Below, one piece after another: positions 7,841 to 15,957 of a DNA stretch of 64,000 nucleotides. The position numbers and the translations under genes are program-made. The DNA is taken from the NCBI GenBank assembly GCA_016212795.1, contig JACRDT010000034.1:81479-145478 (forward strand), written 5' to 3'. The notes under the pieces are model-generated. The model saw only the letters and a list, made by a program, of their open reading frames with translations, ran no database searches and was not told the DNA's origin. Each line of letters begins with the position of its first letter. Position 1 is the stretch's first letter. This DNA is from Elusimicrobiota bacterium (GTDB taxonomy: Bacteria > Elusimicrobiota > Elusimicrobia > UBA1565 > UBA9628).

Positions 7841-9913
7841 GGAGCCAAGCCGCTCGTCTTCCTGGCCGACCTCAGCCACGACCAGCACGCCCACAAGTAC
7901 TGCGTCCCCCTGAACATCGGCTGCCTGGCCGCCATGCTCGAGCGCGAGTTCGGCTCGGCCGTGGAGGTGAGGCTGTTCAAGTTCCCCGGCGACCTGCTCG
8001 CGGCCCTGCCCGAGCGGCCCGACGTCCTGGGGCTGTCCAACTACGACTGGAACGCCAACCTCGACCGCGCGATGGCCGAGGCGGCCCGGGCCGCGGACCC
8101 GGAGGTGTTCGTCGTCATGGGCGGTCCCTCCATCCGCAGCCGGCCGGAGGGCGTCCGGCGGTTCCTCGAGGAGAACCCCCAGGTGGACGCCTACGTCATG
8201 TTCGAGGGCGAGGAGGCCTTCGCGGGGCTCGTCGGGCACCTGCTGGGCCGCCCGGGGCGGCTCCGGGAGACCCTCGTGGCCGCGCACCGCAGCTTGGCCC
8301 AGGTGGCCTACCTGGACCGGCGGGAGGGCTTCTTCTCCATGGGCCCCTTCTGCCCGAGCCTGAGCCTCAAGCGCATCCCCTTCCCGTCGGCCTGGCTCTC
8401 GGGCCGGCTGGACCCCTTCCTCGACGACCGCAGGTTCCCGCTGGTGCCGATCATCGAGACCTCCCGGGGCTGCCCGTTTTGCTGCACCTACTGCACCGGG
8501 TGGGGCAGCGCCGCCACGGGCATCAGGATGGTGCGGCAGTACGACCTGGAGACGGTGTTCGAGGAGCTCGACCACATCTTCCGGCGGGCCGGGCGGACCT
8601 TCCAGCTCTACATCGGCGACGGCAACTTCGGCATCCTGGAGCGCGACCTGAAGATCGCCGAGCGGATCAGGATCCTCTCCGACAAGTACGGGAAGGCCGC
8701 CTCCCTGTCGCTGGACGTCATCAACGGCAACATCGGGCGCAACGTCGAGATCCTCAAGGTCCTGGGAGAGTCCGCCGTCACGAGCTTCGCCCAGCAGACC
8801 TTCAACGACCACGTCCTGGCCAACATCAAGCGCAAGGGCCTGGGCTTCAATAGGGTCCGGGCGGGGGTTTCGGCCGTGCACGCCATCGGGAGCAAGATCA
8901 GCACCGACCTGCTCCTGGGCCTGCCGGGCGAGAGCAAGGCCGACCACATCCGCAGCGTCAAGATGGCCTACCAGGCGGGCTTCGACTGGCTCAAGGTCAG
9001 CGACATCCGCCTGGCGCCGGGGACCGAGATGGAGCTTTCGGAGTCCCGCGAGCGCTTCGGGCTGGAAGGCCGCTACCGGGTCATTCCCAACGCCTTCGGG
9101 GAGTACGCCGGCCGACGCGTGGTCGAGTACGAGTACTGCGTCCGGCGGACCGCCGCGATGTCGGAGCGGGAGTTCCTGGAGCTGCGCCTCTTGCACGGGC
9201 ACATCCTCCTCCTCATGAACGTTGACGTCGGCCGCCCCCTCCTGGACCTGGCCGAACGACACGGCGTCGACGTGGTGGACCTGGTCGAGGCCGTCTCGAC
9301 CATGCCGCCACGCGGGAAGTTCCCCGGCTTGGCCGCGCGGTTCAAGGCCTACATGGACCACGCCGCGCACGAGTGGTTCGCCTCGCGGCGGGAGGCCGAC
9401 CGCCGCTACCTGTCCGACGAGGGCTTCCGGCTGCTCCAGGAGCGGGGGTTCCCGAAGCTGAACTACGACTACGCGGCGCGCCTGGTGGTCGAGCGCGGCC
9501 TGGCGGCCGAGCTCCTGGGCTGGACGGCGTTCCAACTGCGGCGGCTCAAGCCCGAACTGGACGCGGCCCTCGTCGCCGAGGTGGCGGCGTTCTCCGCGGC
9601 GAGGCTGGTCACGTACCCCTTCGATTGGTCGCCCCGTCGCCTGCGCCTGTCGCCGAGGGCCCTGCGGGAGACGACCCGCTACATCGACGGGGCAGCCACT
9701 CGCCCCCCCCACGGGGGGGCGAGTAGCGGGGGGGCCGAGCGCCGCAGGCGCTCTTCTCCGTACGACGTCGAGCTCTCCATGCCCGAGGAGATGGTCCGCC
9801 GGATCACCGACATCATGGCCGGCTACCGCACCACCCGCGACCGGCGCCACGGCGTGCACATGGTGCTGGAGTACGAGAACAAGGCCTTCCTGCGCCGCGC
9901 CCGCCTAGTCTGA
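7835..9913 (+). CDS. B12-binding domain radical SAM protein
   Basis: 692 residues. The N-terminal cobalamin-binding-like Rossmann domain spans about 1-150 (VFLADLSHDQHAHKY..., GLSNYDWNANLDRAM, VVMGGPSIRS). The radical SAM core has the CX3CX2C cluster motif in ETSRGCPFCCTYCTGWG (about 208-224) and later strands such as YIGDGNFGI. A long C-terminal region carries the family A insertion. It likely modifies or methylates an unknown substrate using SAM, a 4Fe-4S cluster and possibly cobalamin. The GTG start lies in the right arm of a family A repeat and overlaps a mini-ORF stop. No biosynthetic partner genes are adjacent. Confidence 0.85.
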   Translation: MTGAKPLVFLADLSHDQHAHKYCVPLNIGCLAAMLEREFGSAVEVRLFKFPGDLLAALPERPDVLGLSNYDWNANLDRAMAEAARAADPEVFVVMGGPSIRSRPEGVRRFLEENPQVDAYVMFEGEEAFAGLVGHLLGRPGRLRETLVAAHRSLAQVAYLDRREGFFSMGPFCPSLSLKRIPFPSAWLSGRLDPFLDDRRFPLVPIIETSRGCPFCCTYCTGWGSAATGIRMVRQYDLETVFEELDHIFRRAGRTFQLYIGDGNFGILERDLKIAERIRILSDKYGKAASLSLDVINGNIGRNVEILKVLGESAVTSFAQQTFNDHVLANIKRKGLGFNRVRAGVSAVHAIGSKISTDLLLGLPGESKADHIRSVKMAYQAGFDWLKVSDIRLAPGTEMELSESRERFGLEGRYRVIPNAFGEYAGRRVVEYEYCVRRTAAMSEREFLELRLLHGHILLLMNVDVGRPLLDLAERHGVDVVDLVEAVSTMPPRGKFPGLAARFKAYMDHAAHEWFASRREADRRYLSDEGFRLLQERGFPKLNYDYAARLVVERGLAAELLGWTAFQLRRLKPELDAALVAEVAAFSAARLVTYPFDWSPRRLRLSPRALRETTRYIDGAATRPPHGGASSGGAERRRRSSPYDVELSMPEEMVRRITDIMAGYRTTRDRRHGVHMVLEYENKAFLRRARLV
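9697..9736 (+). repeat. Family A repeat inserted in frame in the radical SAM gene
   Basis: CACTCGCCCCCCCC-A-CGGGGGGGCGAG followed by TAGCGGGGGGGCC: hairpin and first tail segment without the CCGTTTCAT end. It is read as ATRPPHGGASSGGA at residues 621-634. The protein continues normally afterwards (SPYDVELSMPEEMVRR), so the insertion keeps frame. Confidence 0.85.
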
Positions 9914-9932
9914 TCGGGGCCAGGCCAAAAAG

Positions 9933-9968
9933 AAGACCCCCGGCGTCGCGGACGACGCCGGGGGTCTT
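9933..9968 (-). terminator. Intrinsic terminator, bidirectional
   Basis: A 16-bp stem (9933-9948 with 9953-9968, AAGACCCCCGGCGTCG) closes a 4-nt loop. On the minus strand it is followed by CTTTTTGG, a good T-run for the FecR gene ending at 9984. On the plus strand it follows the radical SAM gene by 20 nt, with a weak T-run. Confidence 0.85.
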
Positions 9969-9983
9969 CCTATGTTGTGACGA

Positions 9984-10874
9984 TCAGGGGCAGCAGACGT
10001 CGGGACCCGAGGGGCTCACGTACGTGCAGTCGATGCAGCTCGTCGTGGTCGGGGTGACGCTCGTCTCCTGGGCCGGGTTGGTCGTCTGCGTCGTCGTCTC
10101 GGTGCCCGGCACCGTCTCCGTGGCCGTTTCCTCGGCCGTGACTTCGTCGGCCGGAGCAGCCGCTTCCGGGGTCGCCGGAGCTTCGCCGGCCGCGGCCAGC
10201 TCAGGGAGCACGACCGTGGGCTCGACGGGGGCCGTGACGCCCGCCGGGATGGGAGCCGGAGGCTCGGAGGCGCCGGTGGCGGCGTTGGCGGCCAGGGACT
10301 GGCCCGCCTCGACGCCCTGAGAACGCCCGAAATTGTCCGTGACCCCGAGGGAGCCCTCGAAGCACATCATGCTCACCTGGGTCGGGCTCTGGACGTCGAT
10401 GGTCCCGCCGGTCCCGCGCACGCTGGCGACCGCGACGGGGTTCCTCATCTGGAACATCCGGCCCTTGAGCTTCTTGACCCAAAAGTCGAGCTTGCCCAGC
10501 CCGATGTAGACGCCCACTTTGGACATGGAGACGTCCTCGATCTTGAAGGTCGCGTTCGGGCCGATGCGCAGCTTGGTCCCGTCCGTGAAAGCGATGGTCA
10601 TCCCGGCGTTGGCCTCGGTCTTGACCTGGGTGCCGGCGGTCAGCCGCTGGCCGACCTTCGCCTCGGTCCAGGGCTCGACGCCGTCGACGAGGACCTGGGC
10701 TTTGCCTTCGACGAGGCCCACGAGGGCGACCATGGCCTTGACCGGGCCTCCCTTCACCGCGGCGGGGATGGATGCTCCCGGCGGCATGGCGGCCGGGACC
10801 GGCACGGCGGCGGCGGCGTACGCCGCGGTCGAAAGCGTCATGGCGAACAGTGCTCCAAGAATCTTGCGTCTCAT
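9984..10874 (-). CDS. Secreted FecR-domain protein
   Basis: 296 residues: signal peptide (1-21, ending AYAA), then a FecR-like domain at about 48-190 (EGKAQVLVDGVEPWTEAKVG, AGTQVKTEANAGMTIAFTDG, LRIGPNATFKI, VASVRGTGGTIDV). A Thr/Glu/Ala-rich tail ends in a Cys-containing segment (SCIDCTYVS...DVCCP). Stand-alone secreted FecR proteins like this lack the sigma-regulator part and are usually envelope proteins. A strong sigma70-type promoter precedes it and an intrinsic terminator follows, so it is monocistronic. The four C-terminal cysteines might bind metal or form disulfides (inference). Confidence 0.8.
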   Translation of the reverse strand: MRRKILGALFAMTLSTAAYAAAAVPVPAAMPPGASIPAAVKGGPVKAMVALVGLVEGKAQVLVDGVEPWTEAKVGQRLTAGTQVKTEANAGMTIAFTDGTKLRIGPNATFKIEDVSMSKVGVYIGLGKLDFWVKKLKGRMFQMRNPVAVASVRGTGGTIDVQSPTQVSMMCFEGSLGVTDNFGRSQGVEAGQSLAANAATGASEPPAPIPAGVTAPVEPTVVLPELAAAGEAPATPEAAAPADEVTAEETATETVPGTETTTQTTNPAQETSVTPTTTSCIDCTYVSPSGPDVCCP

Positions 10875-10919
10875 GCAACCTCCCTCGTCAGCGGTTTCCC
10901 CGTTCGTACGGGGCGGTAT

Positions 10920-10948
10920 AGTCTACTCAAAACGCGGCCCGATTGCAA
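10920..10948 (-). promoter_or_regulatory. Sigma70-type promoter for the FecR gene
   Basis: On the minus strand TTGCAA (10948-10943), a 17-bp spacer and TAGACT (10925-10920). A 45-nt leader follows, with GAGGGAGG before the ATG at 10874, so unlike several genes here it has an ordinary ribosome-binding leader. Confidence 0.65.
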
Positions 10949-11041
10949 CTGCCGGACAGGCGATGATATTTTAACCGGTCCGGCGCGGGATTGCAATGCT
11001 TTTTTTGTCACATCCCCGGCAGGATCCCGGCGCGGCCAGCC

Positions 11042-11071
11042 TTGCCTGTCGGCCGCAGGATGGGATAGAAT
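11042..11071 (+). promoter_or_regulatory. Promoter for DUF4384/LPP20 pair, possibly leaderless
   Basis: TTGCCT (11042-11047), an 18-bp spacer and TAGAAT (11066-11071). Only 5 nt separate the -10 box from the ATG at 11077, so the transcript would start at or next to the start codon. Confidence 0.55.
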
Positions 11072-11076
11072 TAGAC

Positions 11077-12027
11077 ATGGCCTTCCGCCCTCCCTGCCGT
11101 TCCTGGCCGTTCGCGCTCCTGCTGGCCCTGCCTTGCCAGGCTGCCGACTCAGACAAGCCCGCCGTCTCCAAGGACTCCTTCTCCTGCGAGCAGACCGTGG
11201 CCTACACGGCTTCCAGCGAGGAGAGCTTCAAGACCGCGCTGCAGAACGCCAAGAAGATGGCCTACGACAGGGCCCTGGAGGACAGCGGGAACGTCAACAT
11301 CGCCTCGGTCCTGGTGGACAAGCGCGGCATCACCACCGCGGGCAAGTCCCACGAGTTCATCTCCAACTACATCTTCTCGTTCGCGGCCGCGCAGGGCGCC
11401 TGCAAGATGAAGGACTACAAGATCGAGGAGGCTTCGGAGGGGGCGACGAAGTACTCCTTCAGGTTCGAGGGCACCCTGTCCTTCAAGGGCCGGCCCGATC
11501 CCGCCTTCGAGATCCGCTTCGACGCCAAGGAGGGGGGGCCGCTGGGGCTCAACCAGCCGTCGTTCTTCGAGGGGGACCGCGTCCGGCTGCGCTTCTGGGT
11601 CACGAAGGAGTCCCACATCCACCTGCTCGTCATCGACGCCGAGGAGAACGTCTACCTCCTCTACCCCAACAAGCGCGACGAGACGCCCGGGAAGCTCAAG
11701 GCCGGCGAGGTCTTCTCCTTCCCGCCCAAGGACAAGCCGGAGTGCCCGGACGACCAGCAGACGGTATTCCTCGGCGGCTGCGTCCCGCCGGTGAAGGCCG
11801 CTCTGCCCAGGGGGGTCGACGAGACAATCGAGTACCTGCACATCATCGCCACCAAGGACGACCAGCTCTTCACCGTCGCGGAGAGCTCGGAGACGAGCGT
11901 GGGGGAGGGCTACGAGCTGTTCTCGCTCAAGGACAAGCGCATCCTCCAGAAGCGGCTGGCCCAGTCGGACCGGGCCCGCTGGACCCAGAGGATCATCCCG
12001 TACCAGATCCAGAAACGGCAGGAGTGA
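11077..12027 (+). CDS. Secreted DUF4384-domain protein
   Basis: 316 residues from ATG 11077, preferred because it opens a signal peptide (MAFRPPCRSWPFALLLALPC...). The in-frame ATG at 10996 would put a charged stretch in front of it and lies before the promoter. An LPP20-like N-terminal part (SEESFKTALQNAKKMAYDRA) precedes a DUF4384-like beta domain (FFEGDRVRLRFWVTKESHIH, then LLVIDAEENVYLLYPNK). Such proteins sit in the envelope; function unknown. It is followed 4 nt later by an LPP20-type lipoprotein gene, so the two are probably one operon. Confidence 0.75.
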   Translation: MAFRPPCRSWPFALLLALPCQAADSDKPAVSKDSFSCEQTVAYTASSEESFKTALQNAKKMAYDRALEDSGNVNIASVLVDKRGITTAGKSHEFISNYIFSFAAAQGACKMKDYKIEEASEGATKYSFRFEGTLSFKGRPDPAFEIRFDAKEGGPLGLNQPSFFEGDRVRLRFWVTKESHIHLLVIDAEENVYLLYPNKRDETPGKLKAGEVFSFPPKDKPECPDDQQTVFLGGCVPPVKAALPRGVDETIEYLHIIATKDDQLFTVAESSETSVGEGYELFSLKDKRILQKRLAQSDRARWTQRIIPYQIQKRQE

Positions 12028-12031
12028 CGCT

Positions 12032-12685
12032 ATGAACTTGAGTCGGCTAGGGTTGGGCGTGCTGTTCTTGGCCGCGGGCTGCGCCGGAGGACGGCCTGCC
12101 GCCGGCGCGGCGGGGGGGAGCCGACCAGCTCCCGTGTACAGCGCCCCTCCCTCCAAGGCGAAGGCCGGGCCCGAGCCCGACTGGGTCATGAAGGGCGGGG
12201 GGGCGTTCCCCGGCGAGACCGGGACCGTCATCTACGGCGTGGGCATCACCAAGGCCATGGACGACCGCGACATCCAGCGCAAGACGTCGGCCGAGAGGGC
12301 CCGCCAGGAGGTCGCGGCCACCCTGAAGACCACGGTGGCCACGCTGACCAAGGACTACATGAAGGAGCACATCGACCTCTTCCGGCCCCAGAGCTCCGAG
12401 TCGGTCGATGTCGTCGAGCGCGTTGCCCAGACCGTCACCGAGGCCACCCTGCTCAACTGCCGCATCGTCGAGCGATGGGTGGACCCCACGGGCGCGCTCT
12501 ATTCCCTGGCGCGCCTCGACCTCGACTCCAAGGTCTACGACACCTACAAGGCCAGCGTCGGGGAGGTCCTCCGCTCGAGCAGCGACGCGGTCGTCAAGGA
12601 GCGCGCCGCGGAGGCGTTCAAGGACCTCGACGCCGAGGTTGGCCGGCAGCAGGCGCGGGAGAAGGAGATCCTCAAGCTCAAGTAG
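12032..12685 (+). CDS. LPP20-like lipoprotein
   Basis: 217 residues. The lipobox LAAGC places the lipidated Cys at 17. After a flexible Gly/Ala/Pro linker comes an LPP20-type alpha/beta domain (PDWVMKGGGAFP, IYGVGITKAMDDRDIQRKTS, a long helix, RIVERWVDPTGALYSLARLD) found in outer-membrane-linked lipoproteins. The C-terminal helix is charged. It follows the DUF4384 gene by 4 nt and converges with rfaE2, overlapping its end by 8 nt. Confidence 0.75.
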   Translation: MNLSRLGLGVLFLAAGCAGGRPAAGAAGGSRPAPVYSAPPSKAKAGPEPDWVMKGGGAFPGETGTVIYGVGITKAMDDRDIQRKTSAERARQEVAATLKTTVATLTKDYMKEHIDLFRPQSSESVDVVERVAQTVTEATLLNCRIVERWVDPTGALYSLARLDLDSKVYDTYKASVGEVLRSSSDAVVKERAAEAFKDLDAEVGRQQAREKEILKLK

Positions 12686-13157
12686 CCGCTCTGAGCTTGC
12701 GGATGATCCCCGTCGTGGAGTACCCTTTCTTGAGCGCGACCCTCACGACCCGGCGCGCGTGGCCGGCGCCGATGATCTCGCCCAGGGCGTAGTCCGCGCC
12801 CTTCACCAGCACGTCCGGCCGCAGGGCCTCTAGGAGCCTGGCGGGCGTGTCCTGGCCGAAGCCCACCACGGCGTCGACGCAGGCGAGCGCGGCGAGCACC
12901 GCCGCCCGGTCGCGCCACCTGTTGACCGGGCGCTCGGGGCCCTTGAGGCGGCGCACCGAGGCGTCGGAGTTGAGCCCGACGACGAGAGCGTCGCCCTTCG
13001 CGCGGGCCTTCCCGAGGAGCTCGACGTGCCCCGCGTGGAGGATGTCGAAGACGCCGTTGGTGAAGACCACCCTCCGGCGGTCCCGGCGCCAGCGGGCCAC
13101 CAGGGCGCGCATCCGGGGCCAGGAGAGCGTGACGAGCGTCGCGTCCCTAGCGTGCAT
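12678..13157 (-). CDS. rfaE2: D-glycero-beta-D-manno-heptose 1-phosphate adenylyltransferase
   Basis: 159 residues, the usual size of the separate nucleotidyltransferase half of HldE. It shows the T/S-N-G-x-F-D-x-x-H-x-G-H motif as FTNGVFDILHAGHVELL, then GLNSDASVRRLKGPERPVN and the KKGYSTTGIIRKL ending. It converts heptose 1-phosphate plus ATP to ADP-heptose for the LPS core. It overlaps the gmhA end by 11 nt and is the last gene of the minus-strand operon. The kinase half (rfaE1) and phosphatase (gmhB) are not in the window. Confidence 0.92.
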   Translation of the reverse strand: MHARDATLVTLSWPRMRALVARWRRDRRRVVFTNGVFDILHAGHVELLGKARAKGDALVVGLNSDASVRRLKGPERPVNRWRDRAAVLAALACVDAVVGFGQDTPARLLEALRPDVLVKGADYALGEIIGAGHARRVVRVALKKGYSTTGIIRKLRAAT

Positions 13158-13734
13158 CGCCTGGAAAAAGGGCGTCCTCGATGATGGAGGCCCAGATCTG
13201 GAGGATGGCGATGTGCGCCTCCTGGATGCGGGCGACGGTGGCCGACGGGACGCGCACGCAGACGTCCACCAGCCCCTTGAGCTTGCCGCCGCTACCTCCC
13301 GTCAGGCCGATGGTCCTGATCCGCAGGCGCCGGGCCGCCTCCGCGGCGAGCAGCACGTTGGGGGAGTCGCCCGAGGTCGAGATGGCGACGGCGGCGTCCC
13401 CGGCCTTGCCGTGGGCCTCGAGCTGGCGGCGGAAGACCTCCGGGTACCCGAAGTCGTTGGCGATGGCGGTGAGGTTGGCGGGGTTGACCGTCAGCGCGAG
13501 CGCGTCGATGGGCGGGCGGTTGCGGGCGTACCGGCCGACGAGCTCCGAGGCGAAGTTGAGCGCGTCGCACGCCGACCCGCCGTTGCCGAAGCTGATGATC
13601 TTCCCGCCGTCCTTGAGCGTCTCGAGCATGAGGCGGGCGGCCTCGGCGATGTCCGCCGCCCGGCGGCCGGTCGCCGCCAGCACGCGGGAGCTCGTCGCCA
13701 GCTGGGCCGAGATGTTCCTCTTCAGGTCGCGCAT
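13147..13734 (-). CDS. gmhA: Phosphoheptose isomerase
   Basis: 195 residues, normal for GmhA. The SIS domain shows GGKIISFGNGGSACDALNFA, ELVGRYARNRPPIDALALT and AVAISTSGDSPNVLLAAEAA. It converts sedoheptulose 7-phosphate to D-glycero-D-manno-heptose 7-phosphate, the first LPS-heptose step, and lies next to rfaE2. Start chosen at MRDLKRNISAQ; the same frame is open further upstream but that part shadows accC. It overlaps accC by 13 nt. Confidence 0.92.
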   Translation of the reverse strand: MRDLKRNISAQLATSSRVLAATGRRAADIAEAARLMLETLKDGGKIISFGNGGSACDALNFASELVGRYARNRPPIDALALTVNPANLTAIANDFGYPEVFRRQLEAHGKAGDAAVAISTSGDSPNVLLAAEAARRLRIRTIGLTGGSGGKLKGLVDVCVRVPSATVARIQEAHIAILQIWASIIEDALFPGDAR

Positions 13735-15065
13735 GACGTCGCCTCGATGAACCGGGTGTCGAACTTGCCGTCCCGGAAGACCGGGTGGGCAAGCACCTTC
13801 TGGTGGAAGGGGATCGTCGTCTTGATGCCGCCCACCTCGAACTCGCGCAGGGCCCGCAGCCCGCGGGCGATCGCGCCGGCGCGGTCGGGGGCCGAGACGA
13901 TGAGCTTGGCGAGCAGGCTGTCGTAGTAGCTGGGCACGGTGTAGCCGGCGTAGAGGTGCGTGTCCACCCGCACCCCGGGGCCGCCGGGCAGGGACAACCG
14001 CTCGACCGTCCCCGGGCAGGGGGCAAAGTCCCTGTCGGGGTCCTCGGCGTTGATGCGGTGCTCGATGGCGTGGCAGCGGATCTCGCCGGCCCGCTCGGGC
14101 GCGACCGGGAGCTGCTCGCCCGCGGCGAGCCTGATCTGGATGTCGACCAGGTCGAGCCCCGTCACCAGCTCCGTCACGGGGTGCTCGACCTGAAGGCGGG
14201 TGTTCACCTCCATGAAGTAGAAGCTCCCGTCCGTGTCGAGAAGAAACTCCACCGTTCCCACGGTGGAGTAGCCTGAGGCCTTTGCCAGCGAGCATGCGGC
14301 TTCTTGCATCCGTCGGCGTATCTCGGGAGTGACCGCCGGGGATGGGGATTCCTCGATCAGTTTCTGATGGCGCCGCTGGACCGTGCAGTCTCTCTCGGGA
14401 AAGGCAACGACGCCGCCGACTTCGTCGGCGGCTATTTGGATCTCCACGTGGCGGGGGTGCTCGATGAACTTCTCGAGGTAGACCGAGTCGTCCTTGAAGG
14501 CGGACTTGGCCTCGGCCTTGGCCATGCGCAGCTGCGCCTCGAGGTCCTTGGGGTCCCGGACCAGGCGCAGGCCCTTGCCGCCGCCGCCGGCCGCGGCCTT
14601 GACCATGACCGGGAAGCCCACCTGGTGGGCTTCCTTCATGAAATCCTCTCCCAGGAGCCCCATGCTGCCCGGGACCACGGGGACCTTGGCCCGCCTGGCG
14701 AGCTCGCGGGCGGCGCTCTTGAACCCCAGGTTGCGGATGGCCTGGGGCTTGGGCCCGATGAACACGAGCCCCTTGTCCTGGCAGGCCTGGCAGAAGTCGG
14801 CGTTCTCGGCCAGGAACCCGTAGCCGGGGTGGACGGCCTCGGCCTTCGTCACGGCCGCGGCGCTCAGGATGGCGTCGACGTTCAGGTAGCTGCCCGCGGC
14901 CTGGGCGGGGCCGATGCAGACGGCCTCGTCGGCGAGCCGGACGTGCAGGGATTCCCTGTCCGCCTCGGAGTACACGGCGACCGACTTGATGCCCCGGTCC
15001 CGGCAGGCCCTGATGACCCGGACCGAGATCTCCGACCTGTTGGCGACGAGGATCTTCTTGAACAT
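13722..15065 (-). CDS. accC: Biotin carboxylase subunit of acetyl-CoA carboxylase
   Basis: 447 residues, typical length. ATP-grasp features: MFKKILVANRSEISVRVIRA, the glycine-rich AAAGGGGKGLR loop, KFIEHPRHVEIQI, ERDCTVQRRHQKLIEESPSP, FMEVNTRLQVEHPVTE. It carboxylates biotin on AccB with ATP and bicarbonate for fatty-acid synthesis. accB lies 8 nt upstream. A short stretch (about 14230-14440) has atypical codons and two perfect short-loop hairpins although the protein is conserved there. The transferase subunits accA/accD are not in the window. Confidence 0.95.
   Translation of the reverse strand: MFKKILVANRSEISVRVIRACRDRGIKSVAVYSEADRESLHVRLADEAVCIGPAQAAGSYLNVDAILSAAAVTKAEAVHPGYGFLAENADFCQACQDKGLVFIGPKPQAIRNLGFKSAARELARRAKVPVVPGSMGLLGEDFMKEAHQVGFPVMVKAAAGGGGKGLRLVRDPKDLEAQLRMAKAEAKSAFKDDSVYLEKFIEHPRHVEIQIAADEVGGVVAFPERDCTVQRRHQKLIEESPSPAVTPEIRRRMQEAACSLAKASGYSTVGTVEFLLDTDGSFYFMEVNTRLQVEHPVTELVTGLDLVDIQIRLAAGEQLPVAPERAGEIRCHAIEHRINAEDPDRDFAPCPGTVERLSLPGGPGVRVDTHLYAGYTVPSYYDSLLAKLIVSAPDRAGAIARGLRALREFEVGGIKTTIPFHQKVLAHPVFRDGKFDTRFIEATSCAT
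14247..14268 (-). other. Perfect 9-bp hairpin in accC
   Basis: CTCCACCGT, loop TCCC, ACGGTGGAG. It lies within the conserved GTVEFLLDT coding segment, in a patch of unusual codons. Confidence 0.55.
14412..14432 (-). other. Second perfect 9-bp hairpin in accC
   Basis: GCCGCCGAC, loop TTC, GTCGGCGGC, 140 bp from the other accC hairpin and in the same atypical patch. Confidence 0.55.
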
Positions 15066-15073
15066 TCGTGGTC

Positions 15074-15466
15074 CTAGGGCGTCGCGTTCAGGAAGAACAA
15101 GGGCTGCCCGTACTGCACCGTCTGCCCGGCCTCGACGCAGACGCTCAGGACGACGCCCGCGCAGGGCGCCTCCACCCGCGCGGGCTTGCCCGCGCCTTCC
15201 ACCAGGCCCAGCAGGTCGCCCTTGGCGACCGGCTGGCCCTGGGCCGCGCGCTTCGGGGCGCCGGGCTCGTTCCACTGGAAGACGCCCACGCCGGGGCAGG
15301 GCACGGCGGTCAGGTGGCGGCCGGGGAAGCTGCAGACCGCTCTGGCGGGGGAGGGGGTCTTGGAGTACGAGAAGCTCTTGCCGCCCTCTTTGTAGCTCAG
15401 CTCCACCAGGTCCGTCGACTTGGCCCAATCCATCACGGCGTCGATCTCGTGCTTGTCCATGGTCAT
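15074..15466 (-). CDS. accB: Biotin carboxyl carrier protein with non-canonical biotin site
   Basis: 130 residues: N-terminal helix region (MTMDKHEIDAVMDWAKSTDL), linker, and a C-terminal biotinyl barrel (HLTAVPCPGVGVFQ..., KGDLLGLVEGAGKPARVEAP, CAGVVLSVCVEAGQTVQYGQ, then PLFFL). The position of the usual E-A-M-K-M motif reads G-A-G-K-P: the acceptor lysine is kept but both methionines are lost. Adjacency to accC supports the assignment. Whether biotin ligase modifies it is uncertain. Its start overlaps the cdd stop (ATGA). Confidence 0.85.
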   Translation of the reverse strand: MTMDKHEIDAVMDWAKSTDLVELSYKEGGKSFSYSKTPSPARAVCSFPGRHLTAVPCPGVGVFQWNEPGAPKRAAQGQPVAKGDLLGLVEGAGKPARVEAPCAGVVLSVCVEAGQTVQYGQPLFFLNATP

Positions 15467-15957
15467 CTCCCTCGTGAGGATCTCTTCTTTTTCTTCTTGT
15501 CGTTGTTGCGCGCGGTGTTGCGGGGGTGCGCCGGCGACGACAGCAGCCCCGAGGCCAGCGGGTCGAACGGCGACGGGAGCATGGAGAAGACCTTGGTCTT
15601 CGTCACGGTGTGCCGGCGGGAGTCGGCGCTGACGTTGACGAGGTACAGGATGGTGTCCCTGGTGGAGAACTCCAGCATCACCTGGCGGCAGGCCCCGCAG
15701 GGCTTGGCGGAGGTCCCCACGACGCAGATCGCCTTCATCTCCCGCTGGTTGCGGCTCACCGCGTTGAAGATGGCGGTCCGCTCGGCGCAGATGGAGAGGC
15801 CGTAGGAGGCGTTCTCCACGTTGCAGCCGGCGAAGATCCTGCCGGACGCCGTCAGCACCGAGGCGCCCACGCGGTAGCGGGAATAGGGGCAGTAGGCGTT
15901 CTTCCTGGCCGACAGCGCGATGTCGATGAGCCTCGCGATTTCCTTGGTGGTTTTCAC
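15463..15957 (-). CDS. cdd: Cytidine deaminase
   Basis: 164 residues. Zinc-site motifs are CNVENASYGLSICAERTAIF (the HAE-type motif appears as CAE) and KPCGACRQVMLEF (PCxxC). Three Cys ligands are expected in the homotetrameric class. It deaminates cytidine and deoxycytidine in pyrimidine salvage. The catalytic domain ends near residue 130; the last 30 residues are a basic tail (NNDKKKKKRSSRGR) not usual for the family. The start overlaps mtnP by 4 nt (ATGA). Confidence 0.92.
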   Translation of the reverse strand: MKTTKEIARLIDIALSARKNAYCPYSRYRVGASVLTASGRIFAGCNVENASYGLSICAERTAIFNAVSRNQREMKAICVVGTSAKPCGACRQVMLEFSTRDTILYLVNVSADSRRHTVTKTKVFSMLPSPFDPLASGLLSSPAHPRNTARNNDKKKKKRSSRGR

